Shown piece by piece: positions 53,820-63,213 of a stretch of DNA of 64,000 nt. The position numbers and the translations under genes are program-made. Every line of letters starts with the position of its first letter. Position 1 is the stretch's first letter. This DNA comes from Pseudomonas sp. KU26590 (GTDB lineage: Bacteria > Pseudomonadota > Gammaproteobacteria > Pseudomonadales > Pseudomonadaceae): the NCBI RefSeq assembly GCF_026153515.1, contig NZ_CP110644.1:2509501-2573500 (forward strand), given 5' to 3'. The notes below the pieces were generated by a model. It did no database searches. It had not been told where the DNA came from and saw only the letters and a list, made by a program, of their open reading frames with translations.

Positions 53820-55112
53820 TCAGCCTACCGCCGTCACGCCCTGGATCCGCGTCTGGCCCTTGCGGAACAGCACCAGCGTGGCGATCAGGCCCATTACGGC
53901 AGCGCCGCTCAGCCAGATGCCCGGTGCCGCTTTGTTGTCCAGCACGTGGATCAGGTAGGTACAGGCCGCCGGCGTGAAACCGCCGAACGTCGCGGTCGCC
54001 AGGCTGTAGGCCAGGGAGAAACCGGTGGTGCGCACTTCGACTGGCATGATTTCGGTCAGCGAGACCACCATCGCGCCGTTGTACGAGCCGTACAGGAAGG
54101 ACAGCCACAGCTCGACCATCAGCAGGTTGCCGAAGCTCGGGTTGGCGGTCAGCCAGGACAGGGCAGGGTACGCCGTGATGATGGCCAGAATGGTCGCCGC
54201 CAGCAGCAGGGGCTTGCGGCCGATCCGGTCAGACAGCGCGCCCATCACCGGCAGCCAGATGAAGTTCGAAATACCGACGCAGACGGTCACCAGCAGGCTG
54301 TCCAGATCGGACAGGTGCAGCTCGTTTTTGCCGAACGTCGGGGTGTAGGCGGTGATCAGGTAGAACGACACGGTGGTCATGACCACCAGCGCCATACCGG
54401 CGATGACCAGACCGAAGTTCTGACCGATCGACTTGACCACTTCGCCCAGGCTTGGGCGGTGGTGTTGAGCACGGGCTTCGAACTCGGGCGTTTCTTCGAG
54501 CGAACGGCGGATCACGAAAATCGCCGGAACGATCAGGCAGCCGATCAGGAACGGCACGCGCCAGCCCCATTGGCCCATGTCTTCCGGGCTCAGCCAATGG
54601 TTCAGGCCCACGCCCAAAAGACCTGCGAAAACGACGGCTGCCTGTTGGCTAGCCGACTGCCAGCTGACGAAGAAGCCCTTGCGGCCCGGCGTGGAAATTT
54701 CTGCCAGATAGACCGAAACACCGCCCAGCTCAACGCCGGCCGAGAAGCCTTGCAGCAGGCGGCCAATCAACACCAGGATCGGTGCGGCAACGCCCAGGGT
54801 CGCGTAACCCGGCACGCAGGCAATCAACACCGTGCCCATGGCCATCATCGCCAGCGTAATCACCAAGCCTTTTTTCCGGCCGTGATGGTCGATGTAGGCG
54901 CCGAGGAAGATTGCACCCAGCGGGCGCATGAGGAAGCCGGCGCCGAAGGTCGCCAGCGACAGCATCAATGATGCGAATTCACTGTCGGCGGGGAAGAAGG
55001 TTTTGGCGATGGCCGTGGCATAGAAGCCATAGACCATGAAGTCAAACATTTCAAGGAAGTTGCCGCTGACAACGCGAAATATCGCCTTGCCTTTGCCCGT
55101 GTTCGAGGCCAT
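53820..55112 (-). CDS. MFS transporter, MHS family (citrate/tricarballylate-type H+ symporter)
   Basis: The 430-residue protein has twelve predicted membrane helices and the metabolite:H+ symporter signatures [20 protein letters not shown] at the N-terminus, [20 protein letters not shown] between helices 2 and 3, and [21 protein letters not shown]. These are close to what I recall of the citrate and tricarballylate carriers CitA/TcuC. It should import a tri- or dicarboxylate with protons. No catabolic genes adjoin it, so the substrate is inferred only. The gene lies between gap and the giant toxin-like gene. Confidence 0.88.
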   Translation of the reverse strand: MASNTGKGKAIFRVVSGNFLEMFDFMVYGFYATAIAKTFFPADSEFASLMLSLATFGAGFLMRPLGAIFLGAYIDHHGRKKGLVITLAMMAMGTVLIACVPGYATLGVAAPILVLIGRLLQGFSAGVELGGVSVYLAEISTPGRKGFFVSWQSASQQAAVVFAGLLGVGLNHWLSPEDMGQWGWRVPFLIGCLIVPAIFVIRRSLEETPEFEARAQHHRPSLGEVVKSIGQNFGLVIAGMALVVMTTVSFYLITAYTPTFGKNELHLSDLDSLLVTVCVGISNFIWLPVMGALSDRIGRKPLLLAATILAIITAYPALSWLTANPSFGNLLMVELWLSFLYGSYNGAMVVSLTEIMPVEVRTTGFSLAYSLATATFGGFTPAACTYLIHVLDNKAAPGIWLSGAAVMGLIATLVLFRKGQTRIQGVTAVG

Positions 55113-55345
55113 CTGGAATTACTCACTTAAGCTGTCTAGCTGGGGGGATCCGTTATATTTATGCGTCCTCTGCTGCGGCGCCCGAGCTTGGCCTCGCGTG
55201 CCGCAGATTTGTAACGATATGTGTAAAGCTGGCGGTTGGCAATCGGAACCCCCACTCGCTGACGACGGGTTATGCCCTCGGCCCTTATAAAAACAATATC
55301 TATGTATCCCACCGATGAGCCCATTCCCGATTTAACTCGCCGCAA

Positions 55346-58300
55346 ATGCACTCAGTGGCCGAAGGGTCGTTGAGTGTTTCTCACCCAACTGCACGAGTTA
55401 ACTGGCCAATGAGCCCGACTATCGATTTGATTCATGTTTTTTCCCGACGTCCTGTGTTGGGCGATATCACCCTTGCACGGCTGCGCAAGGCGCTGGATCA
55501 GGAATTCCCGAACCTTGATATTGACCCTCGTACGTGCGTCATCACCCGGTCAACCCCTGGCGGTGCTCAGCACGCGGAAACCCTTTTGAGAAATATGCAG
55601 CAGGCGTTTCTGAGTGGTAAAACCCCGCGCTGGAACACCACGGTCAACACGCTGGTGCTGCAGCCCGAGGTCCCCGGCGCGACAGGCACGCCGATCGATT
55701 TCGAACGACTGAACCTGCTGGTCGACACCCTTTCTCTGGAGCTGATCGAGCACTTTCAACAGGCGCTTGTTGCATTCTGGGCGACGACGGGCAGTCAAAG
55801 TCCTTGGGCGGGGATGTCCGATGCGCTCAAGCAACATTATTCGAAAGCACTGGCCGACACCCCGGGCCTCCACCAGAGCGAGCGCGAATTACTGCGCGCC
55901 ATCGCGGGTTTCGCCGACAAGACTCAACGGGACTTCATGGTCGCGCTCGACAAGACCCGTGCGGACGACGTCATTCGTGCCTGCATTCCTTATCAAGGTC
56001 TCGGCAGTTCTTCCCAGGACGTCGCGTTGCCAGTGCTGGTCGTCATCGGTGTCTGGCGCGGCGTTGAAGTGTTTCTCACCTGGCATCCGCCGGGCGTAGT
56101 GGTCAGGCATGCGTCCCACGCTGACCTCCTGTCGAGTTTCAACCTTGTCGACACAGAGGCGCAGCCCGCCTCCTGGACGCTGCGTGAGCCAGAGCACGAC
56201 ATATTCGACGCCTTGGCCGGGGCGGTGCTTGAGCGGCAACTGTGGCGTGTCGGTAACGCGGGTCGTGCCGCAGTGCAGGATTTCGCCAGCGTCGAGCAGC
56301 GCCTCGCGGCAGTGACAGACATCACGCCTCTTTTGCTGCCTCGGGTTCCCGGCATGGAAAGCGCTGAAACACTTGCGCCGTGGTTGCAGGGCGCCAGTGC
56401 GACTGACCGCATGGATTTCAGCCGACGGGTGATCGCATTGGCGGACGCTCAGGCGAGGTCGGGTGGAAGAACCTTTGATGAAGGCTTGCCGCCGCTTCTC
56501 GACTACGCCCATCAGCAATTGCAGCGGGCACTGCTGGCCGACCATCCAGAGGCCACCGATGTGTCGGTCGCCGATCTGCAGGTCGTTATCAGCAAAGTAG
56601 TTGCCGTGGCAGTGCCAAGCGGTGGTCAGGTCATCACCTCAGGTGCTGTCGAGCCGATACGCCTCACCGTCGCCGAATTTGCGCTGGACAACCTTTCGGG
56701 TCAGCCGGCCGGTGCCTTGAAGGTGGTGCGTCGGGACGGCAAGCCAGTGCCCGCGTGGTTCACGGCGGACTACCTGAGGTTGCTGGTGTGTCAAGTGAAC
56801 ATCGGGCGCGATTATCCTGCGCTGGTGGCGCGAGTTCTGCTGAATGACGCCAGTGAGTCCGCCAGGCGCCAGGCGCTTTATATCGATCAACTGCGCGCCC
56901 AATTGCCCCTTCAGGCATTGGAGCAGAAAATTCGCGCCGCCTCGCACTTTTGTGCCGCGGCGTATGGCCTGGTGGCCGCGCTGGTGCTGCCCCAGGATCA
57001 GCGCCCGTCGGCGCTGCGCGACACCACGCTGCGTCCGCTGGCCTTTCGCGCCCGCGCAGGGGCCCCGGCCGACGTGGTGACGAACATGTTCGTGATCGGC
57101 GATCGTGACCCTGGCAGAGGCCCGGTGGTGCTGTATCGGCCGCTTTCGCGTCAATCGTTGAGCGAATACAGCTCCCTGGAGGCCTTGCGTGGGGCAATCG
57201 CCGAAGCAGGCGAACTTCAGGAAGAGGTCCTGACCTGGATGACCGATCACGCACGGCAGGTGTACGCCAATGGCGGATTCGATCAGCCGCATGTGCTGCG
57301 CTTCGGTCAGGGCTCGGAATTCGCGCCTCTGGAAACGCCGTCGCCTGCGCAGCTGGCGCTCGACGAGGTCGCAGGTGAGCCGCTGATGGCGTTGTACAGG
57401 GCAAACACATCAGCGCTGATTGACCTGGCGGACAGGCAGTCAACCTCCAACGCCGAAAGTCGCTGGGCGTTGCTCAAGCGTGGCGGCTGGCTGGCGCTGG
57501 GCATGGTCATGCCTCTCGTCTCCGGGCCGGTCAGTACTGCGCTGTGGCTGGTGCAGCTCATGGCCGATGCGCAAGCCGCGGTGTCTGCCGGCAGCGATGC
57601 CGGCGCAAGCAAGCGCGCCGAATCCATGGCCACCCTGCTGCTGACCGTGGCGATGCTGTTGTTGCACAACGGATTGGGCAATGGCGCGAGCCCGGGCCGC
57701 CGGTACACGCCCTTGCTCGCCCGGCCGACCCTGGCCGAGCTGTTCGCAGCGCGCCCGGTGTCTGCACCCAAGCCCGCCGCTGTGGCTGTTTCACCGCCTG
57801 CAAGCCTCAGCGCCCGGCTGGAGTTTTCCTGGGCACGGCCCGATCTGAGACTGAACACCGCCCAGCGGGCAGCCCTGCAAACGTTCGAAGTCGTGCCGAA
57901 ACCCCCACTCACAGAGGCGTCATCCGCCGCTGGCACCCAAGGTCTCTATGAGTGGCACGGCGCTTTGTATGCGCCCCTGGATGAGGCCGTCTATCAAGTC
58001 AGGGTCAGCGACAACGAAGTGCAGATTGTTGATCCCCACAATGCGCACCGCACCGGGCCTCGGCTTGCGCGGGACGGCGAGCGTTGGCGCCTGGACCTGA
58101 CCCTGCGCCTTAACGGAGGAGGGCCCAAGCGTAGCGCTCGGCAACTGGCCCTGGAAAACGCTGCCCGGCTCAAGCGGGTCAATGCGCAAAAGGCCGAGCT
58201 GATCCAGCGCCAGACTGAGCTTTACGCCAGGATCGTCGAAAACGACAACCGCTTCGACAGTCTGCCAATCGACCAGCACCCGGCGGTGATTTCGGCGCTT

Positions 58301-59965
58301 GAGACGGACATCCGCGAAGTGATCACGATCATTGACCGCAAAACCGAACTCGACCAGCAGCTAAGGCCTGCCGACCGAACCAGCGACAAGGTCTACGCAA
58401 AAGATCTGCAAGGCATTGCACGGCGCATTTGCCTGCTGGAGGGCGTGCTGTTGAGCGACATGCTGACCCTGGCCAAGGAAGACCTGGTGCAGATGCGTGC
58501 CTTGTCGAACCAGGTCTCTGCCGAGAATGTCGGGCTTTATCTGGCACTGTTTGAAAAGTCGCTGGTGCTGCAAGAGACCGGCGTGAAGTGGTCACTTGTC
58601 AGGGAAGGCCTGTGGCAAAGGCTGCGGGCTGTTCCGAAAGTCGGTGAAGCCTATTGGCGCACGGAAGCGCTGGAGTTCTATAACAGCCGCATGTTTGCCA
58701 TGCTCGACTGGAGGGCCAGCCGCATGTGGTCGTCCCTTGAGTTGTGCTTCAAGCCTGAAAGCATCATTGATGGCCATAAAGCGGTCAACTTCAAGCGCCT
58801 GCTCAATGACGACGACCTGCATGGGGCGCTCATCTCCCAGGCCGAACTCGAGAAGCCGCACGATTATTCGATCGCCCAACAGATCTGTGTACTGGAGAGT
58901 TCACTGCGCGAGTACGACCGCGCGTCGATGGTTGCGCTGGCCGCGTTCGAAAGCGAGCCGGAGGCCATGAACACCGAGCATTTCCAGCGTTTCTTCGATG
59001 ATCTGTCGGTCATTTCCGATCGCGCCGAGCACCGGCTTTCGGACCTCATTCGCGAGAGCGAGGAACCCGCAGACACACCGGCCGAGTATGTCCCCAGGGT
59101 GATGCAGACGCGCAAACGAGTGATCAAGACCCGCGGCCAGCGCACCTTGATCGGCCGTCTGCGCGAGGGTGAGGAGCCTGCCCTGGGCGAGGTGGTCGAA
59201 GTCCAGGCAGCCACAGGTGATCGAGTCATTGGCGCCTATCACCAGCACGCCGAAGGCGAGTGGGTCGAGCTGGAGGCGCAGAGGCCCAGGCCTGTCAGTC
59301 GTGACAGCCTTGTGCCGCTGACAGAGCTTATGCGCCGCGCACAGGCCCTGCTGGAGCGCGTCGAACCGGACATCGCCAATGCCGTACGCCAATCGAGGCG
59401 CGCCAACGAGCCCGAGGACATGGAAGATATTCTCGGGCAAAAAGCCGACAAGCTTCGGGACCTCGTGCAGAAGCTGCAGGTTCATGGGAATGATCCTTAT
59501 GCCGGGGAGAGCGCTTCTCAAGCGCTGGAAGGGATGATGGCGCAGCTGCGGGCCGGGGAGGCTCGGCTGCGTGAGCAGGGCCGTCAGTTGCGAATCGAGA
59601 TGATCAAGCGCCAACCGCCGACGGCCAGCCGCGTCAGTTATCTGGATCGGCAGCGGGAAGTGAATATCTCCAGTTTCGACGGTCGAAAAAACATGTCGGG
59701 GGCTCGACGCGACGACTTCGTGCAGGAATATGCCATCCGTGACAAAGACGGTCAGTTGCTGTGGTGGGCCCACTTTCACTATGGGAGCGCAGATGCCGCA
59801 GCGGATAAGTTTACCGCTGCCCATTTGAAGCTTCCGCAGCAACGCCTGTTGGGTTACAGGGCGTTGCTCAAGGCCGCCAAGGACAACAAGGAAGTGGTGA
59901 GCATTTATCGCAGCACCATTGGCAAGGAGCTTGCGCAGCGCTTGTTCCTGCATCTGGCTGAGTGA
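55346..59965 (+). CDS. Giant toxin-like protein with dermonecrotic-toxin-type N-terminal region
   Basis: The 1539-residue protein resembles large Pseudomonas proteins annotated with dermonecrotic toxin/DUF6543-type domains. The segment FQQALVAFWATTGSQSPWAG with the helices after it (residues about 135-185) fits that domain. Two hydrophobic stretches follow at about 714-742 and 761-780, as expected for a membrane-insertion region. A YEWHGALYAPLDEAVYQVRV segment near 866, ending in IVDPHNAHRTGPRL, matches a linker I recall from these proteins. Long charged helices span about 930-1420. A compact C-terminal domain (about 1430-1539) holds DFVQEYAIRDKDGQLLWWAH and AAHLKLPQQRLLGYRALLKA. There is no signal peptide. 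ATG at 55346 and at 55409 are both possible; neither has a good ribosome-binding site. The activity is unknown. Confidence 0.7.
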   Translation: MHSVAEGSLSVSHPTARVNWPMSPTIDLIHVFSRRPVLGDITLARLRKALDQEFPNLDIDPRTCVITRSTPGGAQHAETLLRNMQQAFLSGKTPRWNTTVNTLVLQPEVPGATGTPIDFERLNLLVDTLSLELIEHFQQALVAFWATTGSQSPWAGMSDALKQHYSKALADTPGLHQSERELLRAIAGFADKTQRDFMVALDKTRADDVIRACIPYQGLGSSSQDVALPVLVVIGVWRGVEVFLTWHPPGVVVRHASHADLLSSFNLVDTEAQPASWTLREPEHDIFDALAGAVLERQLWRVGNAGRAAVQDFASVEQRLAAVTDITPLLLPRVPGMESAETLAPWLQGASATDRMDFSRRVIALADAQARSGGRTFDEGLPPLLDYAHQQLQRALLADHPEATDVSVADLQVVISKVVAVAVPSGGQVITSGAVEPIRLTVAEFALDNLSGQPAGALKVVRRDGKPVPAWFTADYLRLLVCQVNIGRDYPALVARVLLNDASESARRQALYIDQLRAQLPLQALEQKIRAASHFCAAAYGLVAALVLPQDQRPSALRDTTLRPLAFRARAGAPADVVTNMFVIGDRDPGRGPVVLYRPLSRQSLSEYSSLEALRGAIAEAGELQEEVLTWMTDHARQVYANGGFDQPHVLRFGQGSEFAPLETPSPAQLALDEVAGEPLMALYRANTSALIDLADRQSTSNAESRWALLKRGGWLALGMVMPLVSGPVSTALWLVQLMADAQAAVSAGSDAGASKRAESMATLLLTVAMLLLHNGLGNGASPGRRYTPLLARPTLAELFAARPVSAPKPAAVAVSPPASLSARLEFSWARPDLRLNTAQRAALQTFEVVPKPPLTEASSAAGTQGLYEWHGALYAPLDEAVYQVRVSDNEVQIVDPHNAHRTGPRLARDGERWRLDLTLRLNGGGPKRSARQLALENAARLKRVNAQKAELIQRQTELYARIVENDNRFDSLPIDQHPAVISALETDIREVITIIDRKTELDQQLRPADRTSDKVYAKDLQGIARRICLLEGVLLSDMLTLAKEDLVQMRALSNQVSAENVGLYLALFEKSLVLQETGVKWSLVREGLWQRLRAVPKVGEAYWRTEALEFYNSRMFAMLDWRASRMWSSLELCFKPESIIDGHKAVNFKRLLNDDDLHGALISQAELEKPHDYSIAQQICVLESSLREYDRASMVALAAFESEPEAMNTEHFQRFFDDLSVISDRAEHRLSDLIRESEEPADTPAEYVPRVMQTRKRVIKTRGQRTLIGRLREGEEPALGEVVEVQAATGDRVIGAYHQHAEGEWVELEAQRPRPVSRDSLVPLTELMRRAQALLERVEPDIANAVRQSRRANEPEDMEDILGQKADKLRDLVQKLQVHGNDPYAGESASQALEGMMAQLRAGEARLREQGRQLRIEMIKRQPPTASRVSYLDRQREVNISSFDGRKNMSGARRDDFVQEYAIRDKDGQLLWWAHFHYGSADAAADKFTAAHLKLPQQRLLGYRALLKAAKDNKEVVSIYRSTIGKELAQRLFLHLAE

Positions 59966-60057
59966 ATTCCTCGAGCCGCTGTAGAGACAGATGCCTGGGC
60001 GTGCGATTTTTTTAGGATTCGTCACGCAGGGGATTTATCATCCGCAGCAATTCTGCA

Positions 60058-60083
60058 GTCGAGTGTGGTTTCCCGCACTCGAC
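60058..60083. promoter_or_regulatory. Stem-loop upstream of sthA
   Basis: GTCGAGTG (60058-60065) and CACTCGAC (60076-60083) form an 8-bp stem with a 10-base loop in the interval between the giant gene and sthA. It has no T-run, so it could be an operator or an mRNA structure rather than a terminator. Confidence 0.4.
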
Positions 60084-60251
60084 CTGCGGCAGCGCAGAGA
60101 CGTCTGCCGGGGACGCGACCAAGGGTTAATGGTCGTTTCCGTTCGGTGAGACTAGACTGCGCCGCGAGTTTCGATCCTTCATGCCGCCAGCAGCGGCATG
60201 ATTCAGCCGGAGGCACCAGAGTGGTGTCTCGGCCAGTTCTGAGGAGTACGC

Positions 60252-61646
60252 ATGGCTGTCTACAACTACGACGTGGTAGTGCTGGGTTCAGGCCCGGCGG
60301 GTGAAGGCGCGGCGATGAACGCTGCCAAGGCCGGGCGCAAGGTTGCCATGGTCGATAGCCGTCGCGAGGTTGGCGGCAACTGCACGCACCTGGGCACGAT
60401 CCCGTCGAAGGCCCTGCGTCACTCGGTCAAGCAGATCATCCAGTTCAACACCAACCCGATGTTCCGCGCCATTGGCGAGCCGCGCTGGTTTTCGTTCCCG
60501 GACGTTTTGAAGAACGCCGAGAGGGTCATCGCCAAGCAAGTGGCGTCGCGCACCGGTTACTACGCGCGCAACCGTGTCGACGTGTTTTTCGGCACCGGCA
60601 GCTTTGCCGATGAGCGCAGCATCGACGTGGTGTGCAATACCGGTATCGTGGAAAAACTGGTCGCCAATCAGATCATTATCGCCACTGGGTCGCGGCCTTA
60701 TCGCCCCGCCGATATCGACTTTTCCCACAAGCGTATCTATGACAGCGACACCATCCTCAGCCTCGGTCACACGCCACGCAAACTGATCATCTACGGCGCA
60801 GGGGTCATTGGTTGTGAATACGCATCGATCTTCAGCGGTCTCGGTGTCGAGATCGAACTGATCGACAACCGTGACCAGTTGCTGAGCTTCCTCGACTCGG
60901 AAATTTCCCGGGGCCTGAGCTATCACTTCAGCAACAACAACGTGATGGTTCGCCACAACGAGGAATACGAGCGCGTTGAAGGGCTGGACAACGGTGTGAT
61001 CCTGCACCTCAAGTCCGGCAAGAAGGTCAAGGCCGACGCCTTGCTGTGGTGCAACGGCCGTACCGGCAACACCGACAAGCTGGGTCTGGAGAACGTCGGC
61101 ATCAAGGCCAACGGTCGCGGGCAGATCGATGTCGACGAAGCCTATCGCACCAGCCAGCCGAACATTTATGGCGCAGGCGACGTGATCGGCTGGCCGAGTC
61201 TGGCCAGTGCGGCGTACGACCAGGGCCGGTCGGCGTCCGGTAGCGCGGTCGATAACGGCGCGTGGCGGTTCGTCAACGACGTGCCGACCGGGATCTACAC
61301 CATCCCTGAGATCAGCTCCATCGGCCAGAACGAACACGACCTGACCATCGCCAAGGTACCGTACGAAGTGGGCAAGGCGTTTTTCAAGAGCATGGCCCGC
61401 GCGCAGATTTCCAACGAGCCGGTCGGCATGCTGAAAATCCTGTTTCACCGGGAAACCCTGCAGATTCTCGGCGTGCACTGCTTCGGCGACCAGGCATCGG
61501 AGATCGTGCACATCGGTCAGGCGATCATGAACCAGCCGGGGGAGTTGAACAGCATCAAGTACTTCGTCAACACCACGTTCAACTACCCGACCATGGCCGA
61601 GGCCTACCGGGTCGCGGCGTACGACGGCCTCAACCGGCTTTTTTGA
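60252..61646 (+). CDS. sthA: Soluble pyridine nucleotide transhydrogenase
   Basis: The 464-residue flavoprotein transfers hydride between NADPH and NAD+ in the cytoplasm. It has the FAD motif [21 protein letters not shown] near residue 8 in two parts, the second nucleotide motif [17 protein letters not shown] near 178, and the [18 protein letters not shown] segment near 300. The region that in disulfide reductases holds the redox cysteine pair reads [17 protein letters not shown], lacking the second cysteine, which is the hallmark of SthA. GAGGAGT precedes the ATG. Confidence 0.96.
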   Translation: MAVYNYDVVVLGSGPAGEGAAMNAAKAGRKVAMVDSRREVGGNCTHLGTIPSKALRHSVKQIIQFNTNPMFRAIGEPRWFSFPDVLKNAERVIAKQVASRTGYYARNRVDVFFGTGSFADERSIDVVCNTGIVEKLVANQIIIATGSRPYRPADIDFSHKRIYDSDTILSLGHTPRKLIIYGAGVIGCEYASIFSGLGVEIELIDNRDQLLSFLDSEISRGLSYHFSNNNVMVRHNEEYERVEGLDNGVILHLKSGKKVKADALLWCNGRTGNTDKLGLENVGIKANGRGQIDVDEAYRTSQPNIYGAGDVIGWPSLASAAYDQGRSASGSAVDNGAWRFVNDVPTGIYTIPEISSIGQNEHDLTIAKVPYEVGKAFFKSMARAQISNEPVGMLKILFHRETLQILGVHCFGDQASEIVHIGQAIMNQPGELNSIKYFVNTTFNYPTMAEAYRVAAYDGLNRLF

Positions 61647-61652
61647 GCGGCT

Positions 61653-61677
61653 CCGGCCGGTGGCCTGAGCCGGCCGG
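61653..61677. terminator. Stem between convergent sthA and the phosphodiesterase gene
   Basis: CCGGCCGG (61653-61660) and CCGGCCGG (61670-61677) can pair across a 9-base loop in the 42-bp gap between the two stop codons. There is no T-run, so termination strength is uncertain. Confidence 0.45.
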
Positions 61678-61688
61678 GGAGACCGATT

Positions 61689-62411
61689 TCAGTACTTCCC
61701 AAGGGTGGCGCTGGCCAAACCGGGAAAGTCTGTAATCAGGCTGTCAACGCCGAAGTCGGCGAGTCTGCGCATGAGCGCGGGCTCGTTGACTGTCCACACC
61801 GACACATGCAGGCCCTGGTTCTGGGCTTTCTTCAGGCGCTCTGGCGTGCACAACGTCCAGTTCAGCGCGAGTATTTCGCAGCCGTATCCTTGCGCCACTT
61901 TCAGCGGGTCAAGCCAGGCGTATTCGGCCACCAGTCCGCGTGAAATGTCCGGCGTCAGCTCCAGCGCCGCGCGCAGCACTTCCCGAGAACTCGACGTGAT
62001 CGTCACTTTGTCCAGCAGCCCGTGGCGCTGAGCCATTTCGCGGATGGCCAGCACCGTTGTCGCCGCACGGGTGCGCGACGCGCTTTTGACCTCCAGCTGC
62101 CAGTGATCGAAGGGGCATTTCTCGAACAGCTCTTCCAGCCGTGGAATGGGGCAGGGTTGTACCCAACCGGGACCGCCCTTGCGCGCGTCGTAGGTGACCA
62201 GATCAGCGGCATCGTGTTCGACGACCTTGCCGCGCCGGTCCGTGGTGCGCTTGAGCGTCGGGTCGTGGATCACCATCAGTTCGCCATCGCGGGACAGGTG
62301 CAGATCCAGTTCGCAGCGTTTGACGCCGTGTTTGAGGCATTCCTGAAAGCTGGTCAGGGTGTTTTCCGGTGCTTCGCCCTTGGCGCCGCGGTGGCCGTAA
62401 ATAATGGTCAC
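61689..62411 (-). CDS. Glycerophosphodiester phosphodiesterase
   Basis: The 240-residue cytoplasmic-type enzyme hydrolyses glycerophosphodiesters to glycerol-3-phosphate and an alcohol. The catalytic motif YGHRGAKGEAPENT lies at residues 5-18, the metal ligands in CELDLHLSRDGELMVIHDPT at about 36-55, and the C-terminal GVDSLITDFPGLA is typical. No signal peptide is present, so it is of the UgpQ rather than the periplasmic GlpQ type. The GTG at 62411 is chosen because AAGGAG ends 6 bp before it; the alternative GTG at 62417 overlaps that ribosome-binding site. Confidence 0.93.
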   Translation of the reverse strand: MTIIYGHRGAKGEAPENTLTSFQECLKHGVKRCELDLHLSRDGELMVIHDPTLKRTTDRRGKVVEHDAADLVTYDARKGGPGWVQPCPIPRLEELFEKCPFDHWQLEVKSASRTRAATTVLAIREMAQRHGLLDKVTITSSSREVLRAALELTPDISRGLVAEYAWLDPLKVAQGYGCEILALNWTLCTPERLKKAQNQGLHVSVWTVNEPALMRRLADFGVDSLITDFPGLASATLGKY

Positions 62412-62471
62412 AATCACTCCTTGGTAGGCATAGCGCTGGAATAAGTCGGGCTGGAACAGGTCGCGCTGGAA

Positions 62472-63065
62472 TCAGTTCGGCTTTGCGTCGGGGTCGGTCT
62501 GCTCCCGGGCCAGTCGCCGTTGCGCGGCTTGTCGTTGCAGGATGTGTCGGGCGAGCAGTTGGCGCTGGGCGTCGGTGAGGTCGATCCACTCGGTGCCGAC
62601 GTCAAAATCGCCGATGGTCAACGCATGACACTGCGTCACCCGGGCGCGCAGCATCATCCCTGAAGCCTGGGGCATCAGCACCATTTTCACCGACAGCAGG
62701 GTGCCGGGCGGGAAGGGTTGAGGGGTCTCGAATTGCAGGCCGCCTTCGGACATGATCACGCGCTGCGGGGCGCCGAGCTTGCCCAGCGCCGTGTGCGCAA
62801 CCACTTGGCCGAGCAGGTCGATGCGCTTGCTCATGGCCCGAAGGAAGCTGTTGGTGGTGCGGTCGCGATCATCCAGCTGGCGCAGCAGGTGCTGGGATTC
62901 GAACTCGGCGACGTGTAATTCGCTCAGCAGATCGAACAGCGTGGACGTGTCGTGATGGCCAGGTTCATCTCCCGTGCCGGGGCCGGCGATGCGGTTAATT
63001 TCCAGTGCGACGCTGTCCTCGATACGGTAGTATTCGCGGCGTTCTTCTTCATCTAGTGTCGGCAT
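62472..63065 (-). CDS. PilZ domain protein
   Basis: The 197-residue protein starts with RREYYRIEDSVALEI, whose RxxxR (REYYR) is the PilZ arginine motif, followed by a helical insert of about 75 residues, and then the PilZ beta-barrel with VIMSEGGLQFETPQPF and a TEWIDLTDAQRQLLARHIL end. The usual (D/N)xSxxG loop reads IMSEGG, so the Asp/Asn is missing. It may bind cyclic di-GMP weakly or act as a protein partner. It lies 60 bp upstream of the phosphodiesterase gene on the same strand, and I recall the same neighbours in P. aeruginosa. Confidence 0.85.
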   Translation of the reverse strand: MPTLDEEERREYYRIEDSVALEINRIAGPGTGDEPGHHDTSTLFDLLSELHVAEFESQHLLRQLDDRDRTTNSFLRAMSKRIDLLGQVVAHTALGKLGAPQRVIMSEGGLQFETPQPFPPGTLLSVKMVLMPQASGMMLRARVTQCHALTIGDFDVGTEWIDLTDAQRQLLARHILQRQAAQRRLAREQTDPDAKPN

Positions 63066-63213
63066 GGCGAACCCGTGTTAGCGGCGGTTGTCAGAGTGAT
63101 TGCTCAAAATCATAGCTCAGCTTTTCGAGCAAGATCGGGCGGTGATTCGAGTGTAAAGCCGCTTGCCCAGGCCCGCCACAAGGACGTTCCCATTCCTTCG
63201 AACAAGCCCCTAC

